Of a DNA stretch of 64,000 nt, positions 45,651-57,733 are shown in pieces (the stretch's first letter is position 1; each line of letters begins with the position of its first letter). The stretch is from the NCBI GenBank assembly GCA_036186865.1, contig AP025053.1:11783403-11847402 (forward strand). Reading direction: 5' to 3'. The stretch comes from Eustoma russellianum (Eukaryota; Streptophyta; Magnoliopsida; Gentianales; Gentianaceae). The notes under the pieces were generated by a model, which searched no databases, was not told the DNA's origin, and saw nothing but the letters and a program-made list of their open reading frames with translations. A program made the position numbers and the translations under genes.

Positions 45651-48429
45651 TGTAGGATCTGCAAGGCACCACTAGAAGGGGGGGGGGGGGTTGAATAGGT
45701 GGTGTGGATAGTGTGGTTTTTAAAATTTGTTTAAAACTAAACAACTCAACTTCTGAAAACAGATTCTGTTTCCAGGACCAGTTTTAAAACGTTTTTAAAA
45801 CTAGGTTGTAGGTCTTCAAAAATTCTGAAATTTGGAGATAACTTAGCTTCAGATGTTATAAGTGTCTCCTAAAAATTTTAGATTTAAATTCAACCTTTAA
45901 CCCCTTGAAAATTCGTTGATGGTCAGATTGCGCAAATCTGCCAGAACCGATACACTGATTTGAAAAATTAATTCCTATTTGTACACAGCTCCAAATGCTC
46001 TGAAAATTTCAAGACTAACCCCTTATAAGTTGTATTTAACTGGGTTGAAATAGTTTTGAAAAATGCTTTTGGGATGTTAGTCAAATACACTCAAAGTCTC
46101 AACCTTTGCAAGCCTGAAAATCAGACTGCACTAGTCTCAGAACTTTGGACGTTTGGATGACTTATACTTATCCACAAGTGTTGAAACTTACGCCAAAAGA
46201 ACCTTGAAACGTGTAGCTATGTTTTCTGAAAGTTTTGTAATTTTTGAAATTCGTTTACTATTTTTACGGACGTGATTAAAAACAGTAAACAGTGCTGAAA
46301 CAGAATATCAGTGCTGAAAGTAAATGACACCAAGAATTTTATACTGGTTCGGTTATCAACAACCTACTCCAGTCTTCAAGGAACACCTTCCTTGGTTCAC
46401 ACTAGTCACACAACTCAAAAACACCTTACCACAGGGTTGATGGAGTTACACACCAACTCCAACCCTTTACAAACCTTGTACGATAAATACAATTCGCACG
46501 AACACCACCACCTTGCAAGAATGAAGATTGATCACACCTTGATCAATCTTTTACAAAGATATAGAGTATGTGGTGGTCTATAACAAGCCTATTCAAGATT
46601 GAAAATATGAATACAATAGGCTTTCAAGAAGAAGAGAGTGAAGAAGAAGAGAGGCTAGGCGTTTTGATCACTTGATTTTGCAATGCTTGTGCTTGTCTTG
46701 TTTTTGCTCATCTTCTTTCCTTTTATTGCCATGTAGCCGTCCCCCCTTGTGCTATCCCCCTCTTGAAAATTATCTTCTAAGTCCTTGGGAGAATGTAAGA
46801 CATCATTGTGACATGGTCTTGCTTACTTGTCACCTTCTCATTGGATGATCATTTAAGCTTTGCTTACTTGGCACTTCATGATAGGTTGAATGTTGTCATC
46901 ATTGATGACTTGGAAAAATCTGAATATATCACTCAAAACATGTGCCAAAATCAACATAGAATAATTTCCATAATACACAATATTGTCACATAAATTTAGC
47001 AAGACAAAATTTCTCACAAAATACAATGTAAATTTCGGCCATTAACTCACTTTACATGCTGAAATTTCAGCATGTGTAACATTTGTCTACTATTCAAAAT
47101 GTTCCCAAGTTTGATTTGATTTATTTCTTGAAAATAAAGAAGAAATCAATCACCATTTAGTAGACAACATTTTCATCATTTATGAAATAAAAATTAGTCA
47201 CTAATAAGGCCTTAAAAACGCCTAGATACATTGCACACATGCTGAAATTTTCAGCATGTGTGATATTCATGAATATCACTTTCTTTATTCCATAAAATAT
47301 TTAAAACACTTCCAAATTGTCTACTAATTAATCCACCTTAATCAAGACACAAAATATAGCTCATAATGGATGATAAAAATCGCCCAACACTATAGTACAC
47401 ATGCTGAATTTTCAGCATGTGTCACAATTGTGACAAAATTTGAAATCTTACCTTTTGTAGCTTCTTTCTTTAAATCACCAACATTGTATGATTGATTCTT
47501 GACTAATCAATGTAGCGCCCCGTACTCGGCTACCCCTCGTACGGTGCACCCGCCGTACCTTCCCTTTCGGAAAAGTACAAAGCGTCGATACTTAACTCGT
47601 AAAACCCATGGATAATCATGGATTACCAAGTCACGATCTTAACAGGTATATAAAAATACGGCAGAATTTGAAACTTTTACATAAATCATTCTATACATCC
47701 GACATAGGTTTTACAACCACATTCATTACATCAGTACTTCTGCAATCATCGCTTCCAACATAAATCCGCCATATCCATCATAATAGAATCCCTAAGCTGT
47801 CATCCACTCGTATTCTCACGGATGTGGGATCCTATGCTCGTCATCAATCCTTGCTACCCCGTTTCCTGTAAACTCTGGGAGGAAAAATAGGGGGTGAGTG
47901 ACAAAGTCACCAGCAAGTACACCATAAACAATCATGCATTAAATGGAAAGTACATACAAGAACCGAACCCCCAAAATTTGGTCTCTTACCATTATACCTG
48001 TCTTTCCATTTAAATGCCACCAAGGTAATAGAAGCATCACTTGATCATAAAGGGAATAAGATCATAGCTTACATAATAACAACAATAAGATCGTAACTTA
48101 AGTAACGAAAGATCATGACCTAAGTAACATTTCGTCTAGCGTTTAGCTAGCATCTCATCCCTTCCGTCAATAGCCACTAAGGCAATAAAATCATAACTTA
48201 GTCATGTAGCACGTAAAGACACAACTCAGGGCACCTCGACATCATGCTCATGACCATACGCAATGTGTATGAGTATGCAAATGCATAATGCATATGAAAA
48301 TGCGTATGCAATGCAAATGCAACGGAAAACATTCTTTCTTTCATTTAGACATGCTCATGAAAATACTTGAACTTTCTTTCTTTCTTTCAAATCATGCTCA
48401 TCATAAAACAAGAGAGTGTGTCAGCCTAT

Positions 48430-48680
48430 TATACCGGGCATGACTCGGTTCTTATAACATGATCACCTTCAGGTCTATTATACCGGACCTGGCACGGTTC
48501 TTACACTCTTCAGACCTATTATACCGGGCCTGGATCAGTTCTTATAATCTTCAGACCTATTATACCGGGCCTGGATCGGTTCTTATAATCGTGATCATCT
48601 TCAGACCTATTATACCGGGCCTGGATCGGTTCTTATAACTCTTCAGATCAATTAACCCCGGATCTGGAGCGGGTTAAGCT
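48430..48680 (-). repeat. Dyad array in E5 3' LTR
   Basis: Six units of about 40 bp built as arm, TATTATACCG-like core, arm, then CGGTTCTTA. Arms: CAGGTC/GACCTG and CAGATC/GATCTG are perfect; three units have CAGACC against GGCCTG with one mismatch; the first (TCAGCC/GGCATGA) is worn. The identical array in the other LTR is at about 54440-54690. Confidence 0.82.
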
Positions 48681-49454
48681 GGCCAGAAATAAATGGTACC
48701 TTAGGAATCTTTTCGCAATCGAAAACCTCTCTTTCAAAGATCTTTCTTTCAAAACTCAAAATTTCTTTTCAAAAGATCTTTCTCATCATTCTTTTTCATA
48801 AAATCAGTTTCGTGAACTGTATGAACATGGACAATGCGATGTATGATATGCAACATGCGACTCGTGAACAAATACATCATAACACGCATATGCTGACTCG
48901 TCTATTAAGCTGGAAAAACTGTCCAGCAATCATACTCTGTCCATACAGCCTCATGCTCATCAATTCGTGCTCATTTTCATCAACTCATACCATACACATG
49001 CATAATGAAGTCTTAGACACATGCCATAAAAATTTCGTAACATTCCGAAATGTCTAACGACCTCAAAACATCAAGTATCATCAAGGTACTGCTGAAATCA
49101 GCAGGGAAGTACCGCCTTACCTCATTTTGATGGATCATCAAACCTTAATCACTTTGATCCAACACCTGGAAAACATAGCTAACATACCTAGGAGTAATAT
49201 TCATAAGGATAAACATCACATTTAAGCCTAAGTGATCCAGAACAAAGCCTCACAACTTAAGACATTAAGTTGTCCTGTTTTCCAGTTTAGTACTCCAACT
49301 TCCATTCAGTTGTTAACCATCAAAATGGTGGTTTTATGATGGTTTATTTACATGACCCTGTACCTCTATGTCTTGGGTAGTTACCATAAAAATTCCAAGG
49401 CAATCCAATAAGCTTAAGGGGGGTCATCTAATTACATTCCCAAACTGGGTACCT

Positions 49455-50250
49455 GCAGAAACTGGAATGACCAGTTATATCACGAATTGAATTGTGACCA
49501 AACCACAACTCTTTTTACCAAAATTCCAACTCACAGATGTCACAAACACATCAAAGTATCACCATGTCAAAAATCATCCCGTTTGGACATTCCTAAGGTG
49601 CATTTTAGAGCCACACAACTTACTACTCAAAACTGTCCTGTTCCAGCAACTCTGTTTGAGCAGTTTTACTAAGAATTTCATTAAAAATAAACCATGACTC
49701 CTTTCAATGAAATTCCAGCTCTCACACTTAATAAATACATAGCTATATCACTATACCAGAAATTAGCACATTTGAACCCTCACAAGGTCCATTTTCAGGT
49801 CATACCACACGTTACCAAAAACTGTCCAGTTTCAGTATTTCTGTTTGACCAACCCTTACTAAAAATTTCATTAAAAACAATCCACAACTCCTTTTAATGA
49901 AATTCCAACTCTCACACTTCATATACATATGAGGCTAACATCATACCAAATATTAGCCAATTTGAACACTCCTAAGGTTAATGTTCAGATCATATAACAT
50001 GACACATCAAAACTGTCCAGCTCCAGTACTTCTGTGTGAGCAGTTTTACCAAACGAATTATTAAAAATAAACCAGAACTCTTTTTACTGAAATTCCAACT
50101 CTCACACTTACTCAACACATAGAGCTAGTGTCATGCCAAAACTTAGCTTAATTTAACATTTCTAAGATTCGTTCTCAGACCACACAACCAGCGACACAAA
50201 TCTGCCAGTTCCAGTAGTTTTAGCACTTCTTTACCTTTTTATTGTTCAAG
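49455..50250 (-). repeat. About four ~190-bp tandem modules in E5 3' LTR
   Basis: Read on the plus strand, each has AACTGTCC(A/T)G, a TTTACTAA-AATTTCATTAAAAAT block, ACTC-TTT-ATGAAATTCCA and a CATACCA-ATTAGC block. The other LTR has the same at 55465-56260. Modules match those of E4 in reverse orientation. Confidence 0.78.
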
Positions 50251-51112
50251 CTTCCTTCAACTAAGATTAATAACTTAAAATGGCTAGACATTCAAGCATG
50301 CACTTCACAAATAAGGCAAGATTGGCTAGAGTATACTTGCCTCCTTGAATTTTAGAGATTTTTCCTTAGCTTGCACCTTGGTTGATATAGAGTGAAGTCT
50401 TCCTCCACCTTACTCCTAGCTCACGTTTTTGAAGATAAGAAGGAGGAGAACATTAGCTACCATTTGAAATGAAGAATGGAGATAGATTGAGACTAGATTC
50501 ATCTTACCAAAATGAAACTTGGAAATGGGTCCAAACCATCAAGATGTTAGCTTCTCTTAATAGCTTGAAGAATCCTCTCCTAGTGACCATTTGATGGTCA
50601 CGTTTTTGACATGAAAGAGGGGTACCATGGTGAGTTTCATTCTTTGAAATATAGAACTCACTTAGGAGATTCAACATTCAACTTACCTAGATGAGTTCTT
50701 CAAAGCTTGAAGATGAGGATGATCTCACACTCCTAGCTTTATCATGGCCGAAAGTTTGATGATGTTGGAAGAGTGGTCTAAGTTTCATGAGTCTTGAATG
50801 GTTTGCTTATGAGAGCTCTTGAGAGTGTTCAAAACTTGAAGATGAAGAAGAGCTCCATGGATAAACTTGAAGATCTAAGAGAGCTTCTTAGTAGAAGATG
50901 TCTTCTTGAGGAAGACAAGGGGGAGGGGGCGTGCCTTAGGGAGGGGAAGGGAGACATGGTGGATTTCCAAGAATGCCTAGAAAGAGTGCATTAGCCCCCC
51001 TTTTGTCCCCCATGCTTGCATTGATTCTTTTTGTTTTATTTTATTCCAAGACAACTTGTCTTGTCTTCCTTTTATTTATTTTTATTTTATTTCTTAAATA
51101 AGAGTTGTTATT

Positions 51113-51233
51113 CAACTATAGTTACTTTATGCCAACTATAGTTACTTTAGGCTAACTATAGTTACTTTATGGCTAACCTTGGTTACTTTATGGTCAACCT
51201 TGGTTATTTTACCCAACTAGAGTTATCTTCCAT
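51113..51233 (-). repeat. 20-bp minisatellite in E5 3' LTR
   Basis: Reverse complement of the E4 type: CAACTATAGTTACTTTATGC-like units, three with the CTATAG centre and then CCTTGG, CCTTGG and CTAGAG centres. Identical copy at 57123-57243. Confidence 0.83.
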
Positions 51234-51725
51234 TTAATAACCATGGTAATTTTTCTTGGTCAACCATAGGAGGGGGCCGATTTTATCCTTGAGGGGGGGG
51301 GGGGGAACCCCATTTCTATTCTTAATTTTTCTTTCCTTATTTTTCTTGTCCCAAGACAACCTATTTTATTGTAGTCTTACTAATTCCATAATTGTGATAA
51401 TAAAGAAAATTCTTTAACTCCTCCAAGGTCCTCATGGCCGAATTCTACATATGTGGGAAGGGTAATTTTATCATTTCACTTGTATTGTGCGACACACTTA
51501 CATACTATATAAAATTTCCTATAATCTTTACCTTAAGGAAATTCTATCGGAGAATGTCGAATTAATATAGTTACATTTAAATAATGTAACCGGTTGACTA
51601 ACTCTTTGTGACTCATCTCATAAGAGTCAGCGGTATAGGCGAATTCCCGTGGGGTGTAACATTATTCCCTCCTTAAACCGCTTTATACGATTCTCAGTAT
51701 ATACCGATTTTCGCGGGATACAACA

Positions 51726-51775
51726 TTCTTCCCCCCTTAATAAAAGTTTCGTCCTCGAAACTTCAGGCTAGTCAA
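51726..51775 (-). promoter_or_regulatory. E5 polypurine tract and pol-tail remnant
   Basis: On the minus strand GTTTCGAGGACGAAAC, then TTTTATTAAGGGGGGAAGAA directly before the 3' LTR. Same block as in E3 and E4. Confidence 0.75.
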
Positions 51776-53019
51776 CAACATGGGGCGTCTACTCCTCATG
51801 TTGCCTCCCGTTTCCCATGTGATTTCTTCTTTTGGGTAAATAAGATCGCAATAAACGTCTATTTAGTTCCTTCAGAACTGCTTTGTTCTTTTCATCTTAG
51901 AGATTTCTCCAGAACTTATCCTTATTCTCTAGAGGTCTTGTCGTAACCTATCTCGTATCCAGCACTTGCAACCTTGATACTATGTACTTGATAACAAAAT
52001 CCATTCCGTATAATCATGATCATAGTAGGCTTATAATTTCCTTTTTCATAAAATATGAAAAAAAAACTTGGCAGAGATCATTAACTCTGGGATATAGACC
52101 TTTATCTCTTTTCTGTAAACATCCTTTCAGTGATCATGTGACTGTCATCCTACGTACAAAATAGCTTCCAAGGACATCCGGAATAATTCCCACAAGGTAC
52201 ACATACCAAGCTTCTTCATAAGTATGTGCCACGTTTATCTGTCTTGCTGATCGTCTTATCACGTAATAACTTTTACCCCCTTTTTGCGATCATTTCATAA
52301 AATCGAACTAGAAGTTGTGGGTTCTCCTTTGAAACTTATGTTCCCTTTAGGATGGTTCAAATCATCCGAAGGTGGCCCGCTCTCTTAAAACATGGTTTTC
52401 ATAGTCATGACATATTCCCTCTATACTGCATTAAAATGCGTACAAGTGTTAAAAGTGACGCATTATGGCGAGGACCTCGAGTCCCATACATAGTGCCATA
52501 CTTGGTCATGTTATCACTAATAATCTCACTTGCTTACTTGTGGTCTACTCATCATAACTTAAAGAAAACTATCATAATCACTCATACTTGGTTAATAGGG
52601 AGTAGAGCAGAGGACATAGGAACTTTACACTTATTAGGCGTACCTTGGTGGTTTCTGGGTCATCTGCATAAACTAGCCTTATATGGATACGGTTTCCACC
52701 TTCTACTTCATTTGCTTGTTAAATCGTTTCTTTCATTCTTTCGTTCCTTTACTATCGCATTCCGCTCCATAGCGGTCCTCTAATAATTCACCAAAGGTCT
52801 TCTGAATACGACTTAACTTAGCCTAATTAGATCTGGGGGTCTAGACCGCGCACAAATCTGATTACCTTAAACCTTTCATTTCTCATAATCAAAGGAACAT
52901 GCTGTCCCAAAGTAATGAATGGATATGGTGATGCGTGACCCTTGTCTTAGTGAGTCATATTCCTCAACCCTTCTCGTGACTAAGTTTTGAGAGAGGAAGA
53001 ACTCACAAAACTCCTCTTA
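51776..53019 (-). other. E5 internal region, non-coding remnant
   Basis: No pol motif on either strand. Minus-strand stretches resemble the E4 internal region and the Lys/Arg-rich gag C-terminal remnant of E3 (around 52600-52760). A 143-residue open frame on the plus strand (52352-52783) is antisense to this and has no domain I recognise. Confidence 0.6.
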
Positions 53020-53215
53020 GAACTTTGCTCTTACCCTATCCAATACTAGTATCAGCATGGATTTACCTTCAACTTTACCTAACCATCTTTCTGCCCACTA
53101 TGAACTAAACTCCCTGCCAAACCTTGGAATACGTGTTCTTACTAACTATTGCTAGTAATGTTTACTGCCTCCTGTGGTGACAGCGATGATGTCATCTTAC
53201 TGAATTGTGGTGTCA
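53020..53215 (-). pseudogene. E5 gag remnant
   Basis: Nucleotide similarity to the start of the E3 gag ORF and, more closely, to the E4 remnant. In the E3 frame there is a TAG on the minus strand at 53100-53098, the same codon that is TAG in E4 (43472-43474) and GAG in E3. No open frame remains. Confidence 0.75.
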
Positions 53216-53506
53216 TCCACACTACGAAGTGTCGGAGTCTTACTTAAGGTATAAATATTCAGAATAAGCGACACCGTTTAATTCGTAATCCCTATATGAT
53301 CTTATGGTCAGGCAAACAGTCATGATTACATTCCATAGATGGCCATCGACTAGGGCTTTATCATATGGTCAAAACTCTAATTTCCAGTCTAAATCATCCT
53401 GGTATAATGTCAACTCTCATCTAAGATCAGGACTTAGGTCTAAGATCAAACTTAGTTGACTATAATCATCACTTAGTTCGACATTCTGCCCGGATCTGGA
53501 GCCTTC

Positions 53507-53518
53507 GCTCTGATACCA
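53507..53518 (-). promoter_or_regulatory. E5 primer binding site (initiator-Met tRNA)
   Basis: GCTCTGATACCA on the plus strand, which is TGGTATCAGAGC on the minus strand, two bases inside the LTR at 53521. It fixes the orientation of E5. Confidence 0.93.
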
Positions 53519-53520
53519 CC

Positions 53521-56500
53521 TGTAGCGCCCCGTACTCGGCTACCCCTCGTACGGTGCACCCGCCGTACCTTCCCTTTCGGAAAAGTACAAAGCGTCGATA
53601 CTTAACTCGTAAAACCCATGGATAATCATGGATTACCAAGTCACGATCTTAACAGGTATATAAAAATACGGCAGAATTTGAAACTTTTACATAAATCATT
53701 CTATACATCCGACATAGGTTTTACAACCACATTCATTACATCAGTACTTCTGCAATCATCGCTTCCAACATAAATCCGCCATATCCATCATAATAGAATC
53801 CCTAAGCTGTCATCCACTCGTATTCTCACGGATGTGGGATCCTATGCTCGTCATCAATCCTTGCTACCCCGTTTCCTGTAAACTCTGGGAGGAAAAATAG
53901 GGGGTGAGTGACAAAGTCACCAGCAAGTACACCATAAACAATCATGCATTAAATGGAAAGTACATACAAGAACCGAACCCCCAAAATTTGGTCTCTTACC
54001 ATTATACCTGTCTTTCCATTTAAATGCCACCAAGGTAATAGAAGCATCACTTGATCATAAAGGGAATAAGATCATAGCTTACATAATAACAACAATAAGA
54101 TCGTAACTTAAGTAACGAAAGATCATGACCTAAGTAACATTTCGTCTAGTGTTTAGCTAGCATCTCATCCCTTCCGTCAATAGCCACTAAGGCAATAAAA
54201 TCATAACTTAGTCATGTAGCACGTAAAGACACAACTCAGGGCACCTCGACATCATGCTCATGACCATACGCAATGTGTATGAGTATGCAAATGCATAATG
54301 CATATGAAAATGCGTATGCAATGCAAATGCAACGGAAAACATTCTTTCTTTCATTTAGACATGCTCATGAAAATACTTGAACTTTCTTTCTTTCTTTCAA
54401 ATCATGCTCATCATAAAACAAGAGAGTGTGTCAGCCTATTATACCGGGCATGACTCGGTTCTTATAACATGATCACCTTCAGGTCTATTATACCGGACCT
54501 GGCACGGTTCTTACACTCTTCAGACCTATTATACCGGGCCTGGATCAGTTCTTATAATCTTCAGACCTATTATACCGGGCCTGGATCGGTTCTTATAATC
54601 GTGATCATCTTCAGACCTATTATACCGGGCCTGGATCGGTTCTTATAACTCTTCAGATCAATTAACCCCGGATCTGGAGCGGGTTAAGCTGGCCAGAAAT
54701 AAATGGTACCTTAGGAATCTTTTCGCAATCGAAAACCTCTCTTTCAAAGATCTTTCTTTCAAAACTCAAAATTTCTTTTCAAAAGATCTTTCTCATCATT
54801 CTTTTTCATAAAATCAGTTTCGTGAACTGTATGAACATGGACAATGCGATGTATGATATGCAACATGCGACTCGTGAACAAATACATCATAACACGCATA
54901 TGCTGACTCGTCTATTAAGCTGGAAAAACTGTCCAGCAATCATACTCTGTCCATACAGCCTCATGCTCATCAATTCGTGCTCATTTTCATCAACTCATAC
55001 CATACACATGCATAATGAAGTCTTAGACACATGCCATAAAAATTTCGTAACATTCCGAAATGTCTAACGACCTCAAAACATCAAGTATCATCAAGGTACT
55101 GCTGAAATCAGCAGGGAAGTACCGCCTTACCTCATTTTGATGGATCATCAAACCTTAATCACTTTGATCCAACACCTGGAAAACATAGCTAACATACCTA
55201 GGAGTAATATTCATAAGGATAAACATCACATTTAAGCCTAAGTGATCCAGAACAAAGCCTCACAACTTAAGACATTAAGTTATCCTGTTTTCCAGTTTAG
55301 TACTCCAACTTCCATTCAGTTGTTAACCATCAAAATGGTGGTTTTATGATGGTTTATTTACATGACCCTGTACCTCTATGTCTTGGGTAGTTACCATAAA
55401 AATTCCAAGGCAATCCAATAAGCTTAAGGGGGGTCATCTAATTACATTCCCAAACTGGGTACCTGCAGAAACTGGAATGACCAGTTATATCACGAATTGA
55501 ATTGTGACCAAACCACAACTCTTTTTACCAAAATTCCAACTCACAGATGTCACAAACACATCAAAGTATCACCATGTCAAAAATCATCCCGTTTGGACAT
55601 TCCTAAGGTGCATTTTAGAGCCACACAACTTACTACTCAAAACTGTCCTGTTCCAGCAACTCTGTTTGAGCAGTTTTACTAAGAATTTCATTAAAAATAA
55701 ACCATGACTCCTTTCAATGAAATTCCAGCTCTCACACTTAATAAATACATAGCTATATCACTATACCAGAAATTAGCACATTTGAACCCTCACAAGGTCC
55801 ATTTTCAGGTCATACCACACGTTACCAAAAACTGTCCAGTTTCAGTATTTCTGTTTGACCAACCCTTACTAAAAATTTCATTAAAAACAATCCACAACTC
55901 CTTTTAATGAAATTCCAACTCTCACACTTCATATACATATGAGGCTAACATCATACCAAATATTAGCCAATTTGAACACTCCTAAGGTTAATGTTCAGAT
56001 CATATAACATGACACATCAAAACTGTCCAGCTCCAGTACTTCTGTGTGAGCAGTTTTACCAAACGAATTATTAAAAATAAACCAGAACTCTTTTTACTGA
56101 AATTCTAACTCTCACACTTACTCAACACATAGAGCTAGTGTCATGCCAAAACTTAGCTTAATTTAACATTTCTAAGATTCGTTCTCAGACCACACAACCA
56201 GCGACACAAATCTGCCAGTTCCAGTAGTTTTAGCACTTCTTTACCTTTTTATTGTTCAAGCTTCCTTCAACTAAGATTAATAACTTAAAATGGCTAGACA
56301 TTCAAGCATGCACTTCACAAATAAGGCAAGATTGGCTAGAGTATACTTGCCTCCTTGAATTTTAGAGATTTTTCCTTAGCTTGCACCTTGGTTGATATAG
56401 AGTGAAGTCTTCCTCCACCTTACTCCTAGCTCACGTTTTTGAAGATAAGAAGGAGGAGAACATTAGCTACCATTTGAAATGAAGAATGGAGATAGATTGA

Positions 56501-57733
56501 GACTAGATTCATCTTACCAAAATGAAACTTGGAAATGGGTCCAAACCATCAAGATGTTAGCTTCTCTTAATAGCTTGAAGAATCCTCTCCTAGTGACCAT
56601 TTGATGGTCACGTTTTTGACATGAAAGAGGGGTACCATGGTGAGTTTCATTCTTTGAAATATAGAACTCACTTAGGAGATTCAACATTCAACTTACCTAG
56701 ATGAGTTCTTCAAAGCTTGAAGATGAGGATGATCTCACACTCCTAGCTTTATCATGGCCGAAAGTTTGATGATGTTGGAAGAGTGGTCTAAGTTTCATGA
56801 GTCTTGAATGGTTTGCTTATGAGAGCTCTTGAGAGTGTTCAAAACTTGAAGATGAAGAAGAGCTCCATGGATAAACTTGAAGATCTAAGAGAGCTTCTTA
56901 GTAGAAGATGTCTTCTTGAGGAAGACAAGGGGGAGGGGGCGTGCCTTAGGGAGGGGAAGGGAGACATGGTGGATTTCCAAGAATGCCTAGAAAGAGTGCA
57001 TTAGCCCCCCTTTTGTCCCCCATGCTTGCATTGATTCTTTTTGTTTTATTTTATTCCAAGACAACTTGTCTTGTCTTCCTTTTATTTATTTTTATTTTAT
57101 TTCTTAAATAAGAGTTGTTATTCAACTATAGTTACTTTATGCCAACTATAGTTACTTTAGGCTAACTATAGTTACTTTATGGCTAACCTTGGTTACTTTA
57201 TGGTCAACCTTGGTTATTTTACCCAACTAGAGTTATCTTCCATTTAATAACCATGGTAATTTTTCTTGGTCAACCATAGGAGGGGGCCGATTTTATCCTT
57301 GAGGGGGGGGGGGAACCCCATTTCTATTCTTAATTTTTCTTTCCTTATTTTTCTTGTCCCAAGACAACCTATTTTATTGTAGTCTTACTAATTCCATAAT
57401 TGTGATAATAAAGAAAATTCTTTAACTCCTCCAAGGTCCTCATGGCCGAATTCTACATATGTGGGAAGGGTAATTTTATCATTTCACTTGTATTGTGCGA
57501 CACACTTACATACTATATAAAATTTCCTATAATCTTTACCTTAAGGAAATTCTATCGGAGAATGTCGAATTAATATAGTTACATTTAAATAATGTAACCG
57601 GTTGACTAACTCTTTGTGACTCATCTCATAAGAGTCAGCGGTATAGGCGAATTCCCGTGGGGTGTAACATTATTCCCTCCTTAAACCGCTTTATACGATT
57701 CTCAGTATATACCGATTTTCGCGGGATACAACA
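53521..57733 (-). repeat. E5 5' LTR (right copy), 4,213 bp
   Basis: Nearly base-identical to 47511-51725 at an offset of 6,010 bp. The G run is 11 long here against 13 in the other copy. It carries the same dyad array, modules and minisatellite. Confidence 0.93.

Larger units (their letters stand above)
47511..51725 (-). repeat. E5 3' LTR (left copy), 4,215 bp
   Basis: Contains the GTGAC-AAA-GTCAC stem (47898-47910), the dyad array (48430-48680), four ~190-bp modules (about 49455-50250), the minisatellite (51113-51233) and a G run at 51293-51305. Short ORFs in it have no domain and are copied exactly in the other LTR. Confidence 0.92.
47511..57733 (-). mobile_element. E5: very young, gene-less gypsy-type retrotransposon
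   Basis: 10,223 bp with target duplication ATCAA (47506-47510 and 57734-57738), inserted in the solo LTR. On the minus strand: 5' LTR 57733-53521, primer site, 1,795-bp internal region, purine tract, 3' LTR 51725-47511. LTR termini TGTTG...CTACA. The two LTRs differ, as far as I can see, at three sites (48140/54150, 49272/55282, 50096/56106, all transitions) plus a 2-base difference in a G run. The gag is dead and there is no pol, so it moved recently by using proteins of another element. Confidence 0.93.

Noticed and set aside
46311..46583. A 90-residue open frame that recurs in several Sirevirus LTRs (also antisense at 25114-25383 and 19962-20183).
   Set aside because: It is antisense to the LTR leader, recurs only because the LTR recurs, is broken in copies b and f, and has no recognisable domain. 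Better explained as a chance frame than a conserved gene.
48430..48680. Regular ~40-bp repeats as a CRISPR-like array.
   Set aside because: Units are diverged, spacers are short and shared, and the context is a plant LTR. It is a dyad repeat array inside a retrotransposon.
48812..49897. Several short open frames repeated exactly at 54822-55907.
   Set aside because: They lie in the ~190-bp modules and flanks of the two E5 LTRs. The exact repetition is the LTR duplication, not selection on proteins.
52352..52783. 143-residue open frame in the E5 interior.
   Set aside because: It is antisense to a decayed gag/internal region that is related to E3 and E4, where no such frame exists. No domain, and hydrophobic stretches look accidental.
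47511..57733. Two ~4.2 kb direct copies could be a segmental tandem duplication or assembly artefact.
   Set aside because: The target duplication ATCAA, TG...CA ends, primer site and purine tract in the right places, and insertion into a recognisable solo LTR all fit an LTR element. An artefact cannot be fully excluded without reads.
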